Origin: Dolomedes plantarius
Lineage: Eukaryota; Arthropoda; Arachnida; Araneae; Dolomedidae
Length of the DNA: 64,000 nt
Direction of reading: 5' to 3'
NCBI GenBank assembly: GCA_907164885.2
Contig: OU015490.1
Location: forward strand, 225,659,554 to 225,723,553
The notes beneath the pieces were generated by a model. It saw nothing but the letters and a program-made list of their open reading frames with translations, was not told the origin of the DNA and ran no database searches. How positions within the stretch are numbered: position 1 is the stretch's first letter; each line of letters starts with the position of its first letter. Positions 20,926 to 32,396 of the stretch are shown here, piece by piece. Both the position numbers and the translations under genes were made by a program.

Positions 20926-22994
20926 CTTTTGAATGAAAACTTTTTTTACAGCAATGTTTTATACGTTTTCATATTAGATACACAGGTATAAATTACAAAT
21001 TTTCAATTATTTTAATATGAGCATAAGGAGGGAGGAAATTCAAGTGGTGATATTTAAATTTTTACGTGATAAAAACAAATGACGTTTACTCCCTTATAAC
21101 ACACTCTCAGCTTCTATACACCTTCCGAGTTACTCTTTAGTCCCCTGGGAAGTTGTTTTCCTCCTTTTAAAACATCTTATTTTATGAAGTTAACTTTTCA
21201 AGTGATTTACCTACTGGACTGAAACATCGGACCAGATAAGAAATATTTATCACCGTTTATTAGTCATTGAGAATTATTGTCATAGACCTAATCAGCATCA
21301 GAATTTATTAGATCACTTTAGAACCCAATCATTTGACTGCCGATTGCATATCAAATATATCCCTTTCAACTAATCTGATAAGCTCTGAAAGAGATCAAAA
21401 CCTGATTATTCACCCAAAATAGCTTTAAAATTTACACAAAATGTCATTATTTGAGAATCAGAAATTGAAGAGCTAATCATTATTGTGTTCCATAGATGCA
21501 ATAATGTAACATTACATGAAATGCATTTGCTTAAATAAAAAATTTATTTCATTTTAAAAAATCTATATATTTAAGTTGCTAAGCCGATTCTTTGGGCGGT
21601 CCGTGAGAAAAAACTGCTGCATCAGTTTCCTACATTTTGCTCTTAAAGGAAAGATTTTAATCTAGAGAGGTGTCAAATTTGGTATTTTTAACCGCAATTT
21701 CTATTAATTAGGGGTAATTTACAATTAAAAAATTGCTTTCTGCGCCCACTCAGTAGCATGTTTAAATCTGGCTTTAAGTACTCACTAATCACGAGGTTAC
21801 ATAAGAACATTTTGCTTTCGCGCATGTTTAAATCTGGCTTTAGATACTTCCTAAGCATGAGGTCTTATACCCGTCAATTTACTTATCCCGAGGAATCTTA
21901 CTAGCTCTCTCTCTGCCATTTTTATTTTTAATTATGTTTGGGCGATATAGAATTAAACCTGAAGGAAATTGTTTATTTCGCACTGTTAAGTAACCCCATT
22001 TCTATCTTTTGTGTTCAATAGTAATTTTTTAAAGTGCATTTCGCTATTCTTAATATCATGATTTTAAACATTTGGCAATGATGTGCTGAGTATTATTTGT
22101 GTATTAGTATTTACTATCCAGCCGTCGTGTTTTCACGGGTACCAACTAGTAAAGCTATAAATCTGCAATATTTAAAATGAAATTTTTATAATATTCTCTT
22201 CATTTCTTTTCTATCAGTCTCCTGAAATGATTACTTGCATATTATTCCCACAAATAAATAAGTCACCATAATGATACGGTCATATCGATTCAAGTGGAAT
22301 ACATTGAATGCAAGTGAAAAAAGACTAGATTTAGGCGTTCGCACTGTGCAAACGCCGCCCCTCAAAGCGTTAAGTAAACATGCGCTTTTCGACACACCCG
22401 CCCTCTACACTGCTTCTCTTACATGAAACTGGGCCATTCAGCATCAGATTCTGTGAATTCAATTCCTATTCCTAAGTAGCACAAAACCGTTGGACAATCA
22501 CTGGTCAACCACTTTTAGCATAGTTGGCCAACAGTTGAATTTGGATTTGGGGATTATGTTGAAAAAACGGTTGGTAGTTAGTTGGCCCAACCGTTGGGAA
22601 AACAGTTCATCTCTCATTTGCAAACATTTGAGACAACAACAATTTATAACTGTTGGCTCAGAATATATATTTTGCGGTTGGCTCATATTTGTTTCTAGAA
22701 GTTCTGCCAATGGTAACCACCCCCCAACGATGTAACAAAAACTTGCTTATGGGCCAATGATGTGTGTAGCTTTGATTGTTGCATAGGTACTTCTAGTTGT
22801 TCAGAATCAACTTTGAACTGAAAGCGTCAGTATATTTAGCCCTCGCGTTGCAAGATGAGACCACAGAGCTATAAAATAATCTCTTAAATAACAGTTTGTA
22901 ATAAAATCCTATACTCACATTATATAAAATTCTATACTCACATAATGTGAAATCCCATGCTCACATAAGTCTTGCCTTAAGTCAGGTTTCAGTT
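20926..22994. other. No gene; short duplication and one Rep-type terminus
   Basis: ATGTTTAAATCTGGCTTTA occurs at about 21758 and again at about 21824 with similar following sequence, a local duplication of roughly 70 bp. Near 22115-22150 the minus strand reads ACTAGTTGGTACCCGTGAAA, resembling the 5' ends of Rep-B. An open frame at 22490-22735 has no protein-like features. Confidence 0.45.
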
Positions 22995-23240
22995 ATTTAA
23001 CACTTTTTGTTTTACCAATGCGGAGGCACTTGTCGTGAAGACATTCGCCTATAATACATCGCAGTTTTTGCTAGCTATTTTATTATGGGGGCGCCATATT
23101 GGCAGACCAGCATTACCCCCTATGAAGGGACGACACACACGGAGGCATTTTAATGGCTCGACGTCGACATTCGATCCAAGCAACCTCAGCACCGAAAGTC
23201 AGCGCGCTGTACCACAAGGCCGCCACAGACCTTAACATTT
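22995..23240 (-). repeat. SINE family 3, copy 1
   Basis: The minus strand begins TGGCGGCCTTGTGGTACAGC (A box) and has GGATCGAATGTCGACG (B box), so the head is tRNA-like. The body includes GGGGGTAATGCTGGTCTGCC. A partial relative lies at 26330-26480. Confidence 0.65.
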
Positions 23241-24154
23241 TTGTTCTATAAACGTGAAAATTTCGTAAACTGGCGTACGTAAGGAAGTGTATAAAGCTGT
23301 GTCTAGGTGCGTGGATGTAACGCACATACTTAAATTTTACTGTTGTTTGCGATTAACATTTTGTTAGAGTTGACTGGGATCGATTGATACCGACCCTGTT
23401 CTTTAGTTCTGTGCTGCCCATATTGATAAATTCGATAATTAATGTCATATTACGGGATTGCTAAAAGTTGAAACTAAATTTGATTTTTTTAAAAGTGAGT
23501 GTTATTATCCTATGGATGTTTCCCTAATTTTTGAGTCTTGGAATAAGCATCATAAAGTTTGATCTAACATATTCTAATTATTAATTTTTTTTCCTAAATA
23601 AAGCTTCTTTCGTTTCATTCACAAAGTTCAGAAAAGGAAATCTCAGCATTGAGTACTTTAATAAAATCATAGGTTGATTAAATTTTGCTGAGGACTTCTA
23701 AAGGATCGTTATGAGATTTCCGTTAGAGTTAATTTAAAAAGGAATAAAGTGTAAATAATGTGTAGTTAACAGTGTTAATTAGCTTGAAGCTTCTTTAGTG
23801 AGCAGCATCCGCTTAACGATTTAATTGATTCCCTTTCTTAGTACCGAGGAGTTAATACTTAGCCTCATACATTTAAAACTGTGTTGCTCTAATTTAGAAA
23901 TATTTTTCACTTTTTATAACAGTATGTTTCACTTCATTAACAAGGCAAAAGAGAGGAAGTCTGACCATTGTATTTTTATAACTCATAAAAATACAATGCA
24001 AGATCCATTGTGCATTTGTGATGTTATGGATCTTGCATACAATGCAAGATCCATAACATCATATGCAAGATCCATTGTGCTTGATATCTACAAACTTTTA
24101 AAAAATTTTCTTTTCATGAAGGTAAAAAAAAAAGCATAAATGAGGTAAACTTAA
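23241..24154. other. No gene; perfect hairpin with local repeats
   Basis: Mostly non-coding. At 24020-24060 GATGTTATGGATCTTGCAT is followed after ACA by its exact complement. ATGCAAGATCCATTGTGC occurs on both sides (about 23997 and 24063). Confidence 0.6.
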
Positions 24155-24531
24155 GGCTGCTGTGTACGAACCCCATTGGATTCGCTAACCTCAATGTTCG
24201 CTAACCTCAAAATTAAAAAAACAACAACTTTGTAATAAAGAAAGACATTTTAAACCTTGGGGTAGTTTTCGTTTAAAAAATGCAAACATTTCAGAATTTA
24301 AATTATTGGGGGGAAGATATGGTATAGTGTGTTTTAAACGCTCATAAATTGCTTTGATGAAAAAAAAACTCATAAAATGAATCCTGTTGAAAATACAGAA
24401 AAGCTCAGCCTATCTGAAAATAGAATTTTCATTGGATCATCAGCATTTATGTAGCTGTAAAGAGTAGATACATTTTGTCCATAGGTTAACACTGCGGAGG
24501 ATGAATCCAATAGGGTTAGTACACGGCAGCG
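24155..24531. mobile_element. TTAA-flanked MITE family T, long copy
   Basis: Starts GGCTGCTGTGTACGAACCCC and ends GGGTTAGTACACGGCAGCG, with TTAA at 24151-24154 and 24532-24535. It is 377 bp with an interior shared with 28710-29128. Confidence 0.85.
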
Positions 24532-24535
24532 TTAA

Positions 24536-24921
24536 CTGTCGTCACTAGATTCGAGTTTATTGAATGACTAGAATCCATCTAACGATTTTATTTATTCCAT
24601 TTCTACGTTTGATTGTTAATAGTAAGATTTGTAAGTTTAAAACTAACGTGCTAATTCAGAAATATTTCTTTGCTATTGATAATAACATGATTCACTTTAT
24701 TAATGAAATTTTGTGAAAAGTCCGAGCTCTGCATCTTTAAGCCAGATAATTGTTGCGTTCATTATGTTTAACCATTTAAAGAACTGTTATCAGTTTCCCA
24801 TATAATCAATTCAAAAGAAATTAAGTTTAAATAACAAGGATAACAGAAAGATTTTATGATATCTTACGTTCTGGACCCTTTATAAACATGAAACAAATAT
24901 ACTTTCCTAGTTCTGACTATA
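24536..24921. other. No gene recognised
   Basis: AT-rich sequence; nothing recognisable. Confidence 0.5.
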
Positions 24922-25074
24922 CAGGTATTCCTCGACTTGCAACCAAAATCTTTAAATTTAAATAAATTCTCAAAAATACTGTTCCTCGAATGTATAGTAC
25001 ATACCTATATGTACTGCATAATTATTAAAAATATGATGCAATATTCTGAAATACTGCAAACATTTATGACGCAA

Positions 25075-25500
25075 TAATAATAATTACAAGATAAAAATAA
25101 CTTTTTATATACCATGTTTTTAAATTTTGTGTTGAATCATATAAACTTGACAATTATATGTATTAATAAATACTTCGTTTAAAATTTTTTTTGATGAATT
25201 ATCCCATTAACTTGAAAGAAAATGAAGTTAATTGGAAGTTAACTTGCGTTTAACTTTTCATTCCCGTCCCGGCTGATAGATGGCAGCACCAGTTGGCTCC
25301 ACAAAATTAACTGAAAATGTATTCAAATCTGCTTGAAGATGGCTAAAAGTATTAAAAAATGCATTGACATCGTGTTCTGAGCTATTCTAAAAGTTTCAAA
25401 TGTCTAGCTAGTTGGGAAGTTAGTTAAAAATTGATTGCAAGATTTGTAAGGGACAAACACACACAAAGAAACAAGAAAGCAAGTTAATAAAAATATGGTA
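25075..25500 (-). repeat. Rep-C copy 2 (inverted)
   Basis: Reverse complement of the 18957 copy, including CCGGCTGATAGATGGCAGCA and the CACACACAAAGAAACAAGAA end. It lies inside the Tigger-type element and is therefore younger than it. Confidence 0.8.
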
Positions 25501-25540
25501 AGAACTTATGATGCAATAGTTTTGACATCCACACTATAAA

Positions 25541-25828
25541 ACAAATAAATCTTCATTGATTTCAGAAATGGATTTAGCTTTTCATTATATCAATAAAAAT
25601 ATACAACAATTAGAAGCAATAGATCCAAATGAAGAAAGATTCAAAAGTGTAAATCGTCGTATTCAGGAAAATATGGCTTGCTACCAGACAATATACAAGC
25701 AAAAGATGGCGCAAACTGTTCAAATTACCTTGGATAACTTTGTTAAAAAAAGTTTCAACGTATCATCTGTCTCAAATTCTGAATCAAGGGATTGTACTAA
25801 CATAATCAGAAGTGATGACGAAGAATAA
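25541..25828 (+). pseudogene. Tigger-type transposase, C-terminal fragment
   Basis: The frame reads MDLAFHYINKNIQQLEAIDP, then NEERFKSVNRRIQENMACYQ and IYKQKMAQTVQITLDNFVKK, and ends in an acidic SDDEE-stop. The pattern (helix with DPNxER, CYxxIYxxKxxxxxQxTLDxFxKK, acidic tail) is the usual end of jerky/Tigger-like transposases and lies after the DDE domain. About 90 of some 500-550 residues remain; everything upstream is deleted. It has no nuclease residues. Confidence 0.75.
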
Positions 25829-26006
25829 TTTATGTCTTCTAAATGCAATGTATTCTAAATTACGAATGAAAGTAAAAAATATATGTATGTGCATATACAA
25901 CAGCAAGAACAACAGCAAAAAAAAAAATTGAAACTCGACTTACGACCAACTCAACTTACGACCAATGTTTCGGTCCCTATCTCGGTCTTAAGTCGAGGAA
26001 TACCTG

Positions 26007-26329
26007 TACTTTACAGCTTAGCTAAAATTCGGATACAATGTGCGTGATCTTCTTACAATTCACGGCAATGGTAAAACGCTAATCATATGCAGTGGCAAGC
26101 ACTTGGAATGTGCAAACACTTGGAAGGACCCAAGCGCAACCTAGGTTTTAGACCCTTTTGGAGTAAATACTAAGTAATGCGTAGAAGGAATCGCTTTAGA
26201 AGCTGCTAACTTTTGGAGGTCCCTGACAATGGGAGGCCCCAAGCACGCGCTTGTTGCTCCTGTGTGATGATCCGCAACGGATCATACAGGTGCCAAAAAT
26301 CTCTTCAGGAACTTCATGAGGGTTTTTGT
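26007..26329. other. No gene recognised
   Basis: Non-coding; CACTTGGAATGTGCAAACAC shows short internal repetition. Nothing else. Confidence 0.45.
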
Positions 26330-26480
26330 TCTTCTAATGCGGTGGCACTTGTCTTGCGGTGGCACTTTCTAATGCGGTGACAGTCGCCTTTTGTTATTCA
26401 CCGCGAAGTCTTACTCGCTACTTTATTATGGGAGCACCATTTAGATGAGACAGCATTGCTCCCTATGAGACAAAATAGTA
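26330..26480 (-). repeat. SINE family 3, partial copy
   Basis: Shares AATGCGGTGGCACTTGTC and TACTTTATTATGGGAGCACC with 22995-23240 but lacks the tRNA-like head. Confidence 0.55.
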
Positions 26481-26994
26481 ATGACCAAGCCCTATTCGGA
26501 ATCTGTGACACATGCCCACTGCGTGGAAGCTCACGACACTAATCACAACACCATGTGCGTGGCACGGCATGATAGTTGAAGGAAAAGGTTCTAGGGGTAA
26601 ACCTGGAACCTGAATCCTGCTTCAAAATAACGCCGATACAGTCAGACGAGGTATCATTTGTTATGATCTATGCCACACTACCATGTTAAAACAGATATCA
26701 GAAATAACAAAACGAACTGGCAACTAAACTGACATAAAGTTTCCATTGCTGTTAGATAATCGCATGTAATGCTCTAAAGACCTCATGAAGAGTTATATCT
26801 GTTTATCGCAATCGTGTTTCCACCCTCAAACGTTATAGTGGATTTGAGAAGCTTTTATCTTCAATTTGGTTTCCAGTCTACTCTTTATTTATATATTTTG
26901 GTGAATACAGTGCTGATGCAAGATTTTAAATTGGTCGTTCCCCATTGTGGAAGAAGTTTCCAAAAATAATATTTCCCCACAGAGCCTTTATATA
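26481..26994. other. No gene recognised
   Basis: Non-coding, without motifs. Confidence 0.45.
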
Positions 26995-27243
26995 TGAAGG
27001 CCTTATTTGAATAGTGGTCCAACTCAATTCTTGTTCATTTTGAGATACAGAGCCTTAAAGTCTAAGGAGTGCTGAGAAATGATTGCTGAAGTCTGATTTG
27101 CAATGCCCTCTGTTGGCGGCAGTAATAAGCTGGAGGTGTACCAGTTTAAAAATAAGATAGAAATGACTTGTATAAACACGAAAGTGAGTCTAACTCCATT
27201 TAAAAAAAAGTGGATTTGGACCACTATTCAAATAAGGCCTTCA
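26995..27243. mobile_element. MITE with TA target duplication
   Basis: Ends TGAAGGCCTTATTTGAATAG and the exact complement at 27224-27243, both flanked by TA. 249 bp, non-coding interior. Confidence 0.85.
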
Positions 27244-27245
27244 TA

Positions 27246-28122
27246 TTAGGTTCAGTAATTAGGATACTGGTTTCGATCGGTCTTGTTTTCTGGTCGGTTA
27301 GAATACAACTACCTTCTACAGTCTCGGTTACTGATCTTTACATTTAACCTTGGACCTTATTTCCTTTAATGACAACATAAATCTATTTCGCTATCAGCAG
27401 AGTCTTTAAACTGCTTGGCCGCTATTTTTTTAATAATAATCCCACTTAAAAATTCTCATACTTTATTCTGAAGAACTAATTATTACTGTAACTGTAATTT
27501 ATAACATAGCAAAAAATTAATAGATTAAAAGAGAAATTTAAGCTTTATCAGTTAAAGTGTTTGTGGCAGCAAGGAATGCTTTTTTCTTTATATTGCAATG
27601 GAAATATTCTAATTATGCTATTTGATGCATTAGCAGGCTCTTTCCCTTCAAATTTTAATAAAAACATACAGGGTATTTGCTAAAATTGATTGCAATTATC
27701 GTTAAGTACCTTAATTATATTCATAACTTATTTAACTATTTGATAATGCTTTTTTTATTTTCTCATTACACACAAATGCCCGGCGCTAAAGATATATTTC
27801 TTCTTCTTGTACTTACGTGCTATTTCTTTTCTTTAAAGCTGGTTATCACGTTGCACTGTGGAAAGAGAATTTCATTATTAATGAACAGTTATCGATCGCT
27901 AAACTAAATTTATTTTCCTCCTTTGTTTTTCAGAAAAAATCTCCTGGGATATTTGTTGTAAACCGTGTCAGGGATAATACTACTCGATTATTCCTGGTTT
28001 TGCCAATAAATTACATTTTAGCATTTATCTTTAGAGAGTCCCCATAAGAGTTGATCTTTCCTTGATGAATTCTACTTCCATAGGGAATCACAACCAAATA
28101 TAAGGTAAGAATTCCTCTAACA
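27246..28122. other. No gene recognised
   Basis: AT-rich. Two overlapping open frames near 27677-28047 lack motifs and are low-complexity hydrophobic; I treat them as chance. Confidence 0.45.
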
Positions 28123-28517
28123 CAGTCGAGCTCCGTTATAACGAACGGAGGTTCCCCGATGAAACCTTGATGGACCAAAGGTTACATCGGGGGACCAAAG
28201 GTTCCCCCGATGAAACCTTTGGTCCATCAAGGGACCAAAGGTTTCGTTCGCTTTATCCGGTGGTTCGCTATATCCGAACCATCAAGAAATACGCTAGAAC
28301 TCACAAAATGTATAACTCATTAGTTGCAATGTGTATTCAATAATGATGTATTAAAAAATGATAAAATCTATTAAAAAGGATCCTTAATGAATAAAATCGA
28401 CTAAAATCGATTACATTAAACTGACACAATACTAATTAAATTACGTACAATAGGAAAATGGCGGGACCTAAATTTTCGTTCGTTATATACCGGGTTCGCT
28501 ATAACGGGGTTCGACTG
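28123..28517. mobile_element. Tc1/pogo-type MITE with internal palindrome
   Basis: Ends CAGTCGAGCTCCGTTATAAC and (complement of right) CAGTCGAACCCCGTTATAGC; TA at 28518-28519, CA on the left where TA is expected. Positions 28148-28250 hold repeated GGACCAAAGGTT and its complement, able to fold back. Confidence 0.75.
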
Positions 28518-28709
28518 TATTCAAATTAGATACTTTTGATAGCCCAAAGTGCTATTAGATGGAGTAAAGCATTAAGTAAACTTTCTTTTAACAATGTGTA
28601 TCTTAACAGAGCCATTCTGAAGATAAGCAGCTAAGATGACAGATATTTATCCAGGTTTTATCTTTGTCAGCTCCTTGGAAAAGTATTAGCCGATAAAGTC
28701 GTCTTCTAA

Positions 28710-29128
28710 AGCTGCTGTGTACTAACCCTATTGGATTCACTCATCTCAATATTAACCTAGGGTGAAAATTTGTCCAAGGATTGCCATCTTAGATTTAAAG
28801 ATTAAAGGAAATTGTATTCCATTTAGACAAAAAAATTTACACCTTGAGGCATTTTTCTTTTTCTTTTTTAAATTCAAATAATATTTTAAAATTTAAATTA
28901 TTCGGAGAAAAAAAATCTCGTATAATGTGTTTTAAACGGTCCCCAATTCCTTTGGTGGGCGAAATTTATAAAATGAATTCTGTTGCAAGGTGCAGAAAAG
29001 TTCAGGCTATCTGAAAATACCATTTTTATTGGATTATGAGCATTTATGTAGCTGTAAATACTAGACAAATTTCCTCCATAGGTTATCAATGAGATGAGAG
29101 AATCCAATAGGGTTAGCCCACATCAGCC
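28710..29128. mobile_element. TTAA-flanked MITE family T, long copy
   Basis: Starts near GCTGCTGTGTACTAACCCTA, ends AATCCAATAGGGTTAGCCCA then CATCAGCC and TTAA at 29129-29132; the left TTAA is changed to CTAA. The interior shares GTGTTTTAAACG and GCATTTATGTAGCTGTAAA with 24155-24531. Confidence 0.8.
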
Positions 29129-29132
29129 TTAA

Positions 29133-29787
29133 TATCTCATTTCCTGCCCTCTGCTATATTTTGCAGCTTATTTGTTTTATATCTTAACTCCCCGATTACA
29201 CCGTTTAATTTTAATTAAGCTTATCTTTCTCCGCATCTTGTTTCCCTTTTTCGTTTTTGTTTCAGGAGAATCCGAAGGCATCCGTTTGAGATCATAAGTT
29301 TTACTTCCTCATTCCTCTGATCGACAGACTTCCTTCCTGTATCCTCTTCTGCCGACACGTAGTTCTAAAAAATTCTATTAATTCTCCTCTTTGTTTCAAA
29401 GAATTTTGCTGTGCATTGTTCGAAAAATCGGTTTTACCCGATCGTGTCAGGCCTGTAGCACACGTGTAATTCTTAATTTGAATCTAATTGCCCTTTCAGT
29501 TTTATAGTGGAGTTAAGAATCTGTGTGTTTCTGATTTAGCATTCTGAGTTCTTATGTTACTACAGCAATTCTATCAATTTAATTCGTTTTTAGTTTTTTT
29601 TTCTTTTTGAAATTAAATCCTTGGAGATACTAAAATGTTAATTATCCCATACTATTTAACAGATAGCACTAAATTTATAAAGAGACAATTTACATATTTA
29701 CCTCTGCATACTTAATCTAACGAAACAAAATTTTAAAAAATCTTCAATAAATCATTGTTTTTTCCCTAATTTTCTGGTAAAGAGAAA
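29133..29787. other. No gene recognised
   Basis: AT-rich non-coding sequence. Confidence 0.45.
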
Positions 29788-29789
29788 TA

Positions 29790-30418
29790 CAGGGTGGTCC
29801 AAAATTATTGAGCGCATTTTATGTTTGAAAAAATATGAGGTACTTGCATGTTTCTTGTTTTCTTGGAAAGAAAATTTAAAACAGTTTTCCATAACAAAAT
29901 TTTGAACATAAAATAACTTCCACATAAGCCGGTAGATGGCACAAGAACATTTCGCAAGAAAAATTTACTAATTGCGTGAGTCTGCAAATGGCTACCGTAC
30001 AGGAAAAAGAAATGCACGTTTTGTGATTCCATGAAAGCAAATCCGTTGTAACTCATTTTTTTCTTTTTTTTTAAATTTCAACCACTCTGCGGTAGTCACA
30101 AATTACTGAGCGCATTTCATGTTTGAAAAAAAAACAAAACAAAATGAGTTACAACGGATTTTCTTTCCTAGAACCACAAAACACATATTGCTTTTTCCTG
30201 TACGGTAGCCATTTGCAAACTGACGCAATTAGTAAATTTTTCTTGCGAAATGTTGTCACGCCATCTACCGGCTTGTGTGGATGCTATTTAATGTTTAAAA
30301 TTTTGTTGCGTAAAACTGTTTTAAATTGTCTTTTTTTGAAAACAATAAACATGTACGTACCTCTTTTTGTTCTTTTTTTTCACACGATAAATGCGCTCAA
30401 AAATTTTGGACCACCCTG
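29790..30418. mobile_element. Foldback-type element with long inverted arms
   Basis: Ends CAGGGTGGTCCAAAATTATT and (complement of right) CAGGGTGGTCCAAAATTTTT, flanked by TA at 29788-29789 and 30419-30420. The inverted similarity extends over about 270 bp on each side (29790-30056 against 30140-30418). Because of this, both arms carry a related open frame beginning MSYNGF; this is a mirror effect rather than evidence of two genes. Confidence 0.85.
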
Positions 30419-30540
30419 TATTTCAAATGAATATTATTACGAGCTTTGGAGTTTAGTATCAATGGCACATTTTTCATTATATAAACAGATCGGAATAAAA
30501 GCTTGTAAATCTGTATTATTACACTTCTATGCAGGGCTCG

Positions 30541-30905
30541 AGGTAGAGTAACCGTAGCGCGATCCGGTTTCGATGCTGACGGGGCTAGGATCGAATCCCG
30601 ACAAGCGCCATTAAACACCTCCCTGTCTAGGCCGGATAAAGGCAAATGAAATCCGTAGACTGGAAAGTCCCTCTATGAGGTCAGAGAGGGCAGGAGAAGG
30701 TACGATCTCCCCGACGTTTCCCCTGGAGGTGCTTGGTCAAAATTTAATTTTGCAACTAGCTAAAAGGGACTTTGATCCTTGTGATGACATTATTAACCGT
30801 ACTCTTAACCTCATTATTAACCGAGACACAACCCTCGGTCTCCTAGCCTATATGGACCAGGTCTTGAATTAATTCGAGCCAGGGGGCGTTAGAAACAACA
30901 GCAAA
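30541..30905 (+). repeat. SINE family 2, copy 3
   Basis: AGAGTAACCGTAGCGCGATC (A-box region), GGATCGAATCCCGACAAGCG (B box), GAGGTCAGAGAGGGCAGGAG and an end near GGGCGTTAGAAACAACAGCA. Confidence 0.8.
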
Positions 30906-30971
30906 ACACTTTTATGTGCTAAATTTCTCCTCGGAATATTTTTATTTATGCAATCTAGATATATTCATTAA

Positions 30972-31024
30972 TCTTTTCCTTACAGGGTGGGATAGCATGT
31001 ATCACAAGAATACGGGCCCAAGAA

Positions 31025-31026
<2 letters not shown>
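30972..31026 (+). mobile_element. MITE family U, left half (split by 18.7 kb)
   Basis: TTAA at 30968-30971, then the MITE start and GGGATAGCATGTATCACAAG up to AAGAATGAA and the (TA)n. It matches the reverse complement of 57370-57429. The right half continues at 49774. Confidence 0.8.
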
Positions 31027-31086
<60 letters not shown>

Positions 31087-31114
31087 CATACATACATACA
31101 TATACATATATATA
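31027..31114. repeat. (TA)n microsatellite with CATA variants
   Basis: Left part of the internal TA tract of MITE U, directly before element Tc1-A. Confidence 0.9.
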
Positions 31115-31116
31115 TA

Positions 31117-32333
31117 CACTCAAGAGCCAAAACATTATGACCACCCCAATGAATTTGCAATGAATTCGCCTGGATGACGTAGAAGGCACGTGATCAGGTG
31201 GAAGTGGTATTTAACTGCTGCTGGAGAGTCTGAAGAATCATTCTTTCACTTACTTCTGTGTGTGATGGGAAAGGCTGCGGATCTAAGCGACTTTGATAGA
31301 GGGCAGATTGTAATGGCTCGAAGGCTCGGAACAAGTATTTCCGAAACTGCACGACTCGTGGGTTGTTCGCGACCTACAGTTGTTAGTACTTATGCAAACT
31401 GGATGAATGACGGTGAAACCAGCAGTAGACGACATGGTGTTGGACGTCCACACGCTATCAAAGAAAAAGGTCGTCGGAGACTGTCTCGCATGGTGAAGCA
31501 AAACCGGAGCCAGACAGTGGCTCAGCTGACAGCCCAATACAATGCAGGGCCAAGTAGAATAGTATCGCAGCACACTGTTCAGCGGACACTGTTGGATATG
31601 GGGCTACGCAGCAAATGTCCCACTCGTGTGCCTTTGCTGACCAAGCGTCATCGCCAACTGCGCCTGCGCTGGGCCCGGGAACATCGCGACTGGTCCATGG
31701 ATCAGTGGGAGAGAGTTGCCTGGTCAGATGAATCACGGTTTGTCATTCATCACGCCGATGGCCGTGTCAGGATACGCCGTCTTCCAGGCGAACTGTTGCT
31801 CCCTCAATGTACAGTAGGCCATACACAGGCCGGTGGTGGTGGTATTATGCTTTGGGCGACGTTCTCTTGGGCGTCTCTGGGACCCGTGGTTGTGGTAGAG
31901 CAGACCATGAATGCTACAGGGTATCTGAACATCATTGCGGACCAGTTGCACCCTTACATGGCCTCTGTTTTTAAAGCTGGAAATGGAATGTTCCAACAGG
32001 ACAACGCCCCGTGTCACAAGGCTAAAATTGTGTTGGAGTGGTTCCAGGAACATGATGCTGAATTCCAGTTAATGTCCTGGCCACCTAACTCACCGGATCT
32101 CAACCCGATAGAACACATTTGGGATGTCATGGGACAGCAGCTCAGAGTTTAAAGACCACCAATTCGCAATATCTCGGATTTGCGTGACCGTTGCTTAAAC
32201 ATCTGGTATAATCTGTCTCCGGCCATCTACCAAGGACTTGTGGCGTTCATGCCAAGGCGAGTTGAAGCTGTGTTGCGCGCCAAAGGTGGGCCAACTCGTT
32301 ATTGACAGGTGGTCATAATGTTTTGGCTCTTGA

Positions 32334-32336
<3 letters not shown>
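31117..32336 (+). mobile_element. Tc1-like element A, copy 2 (complete ends)
   Basis: 1220 bp with inverted ends CACTCAAGAGCCAAAACATT and complement, TA at 31115-31116 and 32337-32338. Both ends lie in the TA microsatellite. Confidence 0.93.
31265..32305 (+). pseudogene. Tc1-A transposase with a single nonsense codon
   Basis: A Tc1/mariner DDE transposase. The start ATG at 31265 gives [20 protein letters not shown] and agrees with copy 1. The DNA-binding domain has [20 protein letters not shown], the linker GVGRPHAI, and a second helix-turn-helix near residues 65-105. Catalytic residues are D in WSDESRF, D in FQQDNAPCH and E in LNPIEHIWD; by my count 36 residues separate the last two, so DD36E rather than DD34E. 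One TAA at 32150-32152 interrupts the frame. Downstream codons continue in the same frame (RPPIRNISDLRDRC...) to the end ...KGGPTRY-stop at 32305. Full length would be 346 residues. It is otherwise intact and probably young. Confidence 0.9.
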
Positions 32337-32376
<40 letters not shown>

Positions 32377-32396
32377 CACATATATATACATATATA

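Larger units (their letters stand above)
24922..26006 (+). mobile_element. Tigger-type deletion derivative
   Basis: Left end CAGGTATTCCTCGACTTGCA and right end AAGTCGAGGAATACCTG, flanked by TA (24920-24921, 26007-26008). It keeps the transposase C-terminus and is itself interrupted by an inverted Rep-C copy at 25075-25500. The TIR resembles those of Tigger/pogo elements (CAG...CTCGACTT). Confidence 0.85.

Noticed and set aside
22490..22735. Opposed open frames of 81 and 70 codons
   Set aside because: Sequence made of repeated GTTGG/CCAAC words; they mirror each other and look accidental.
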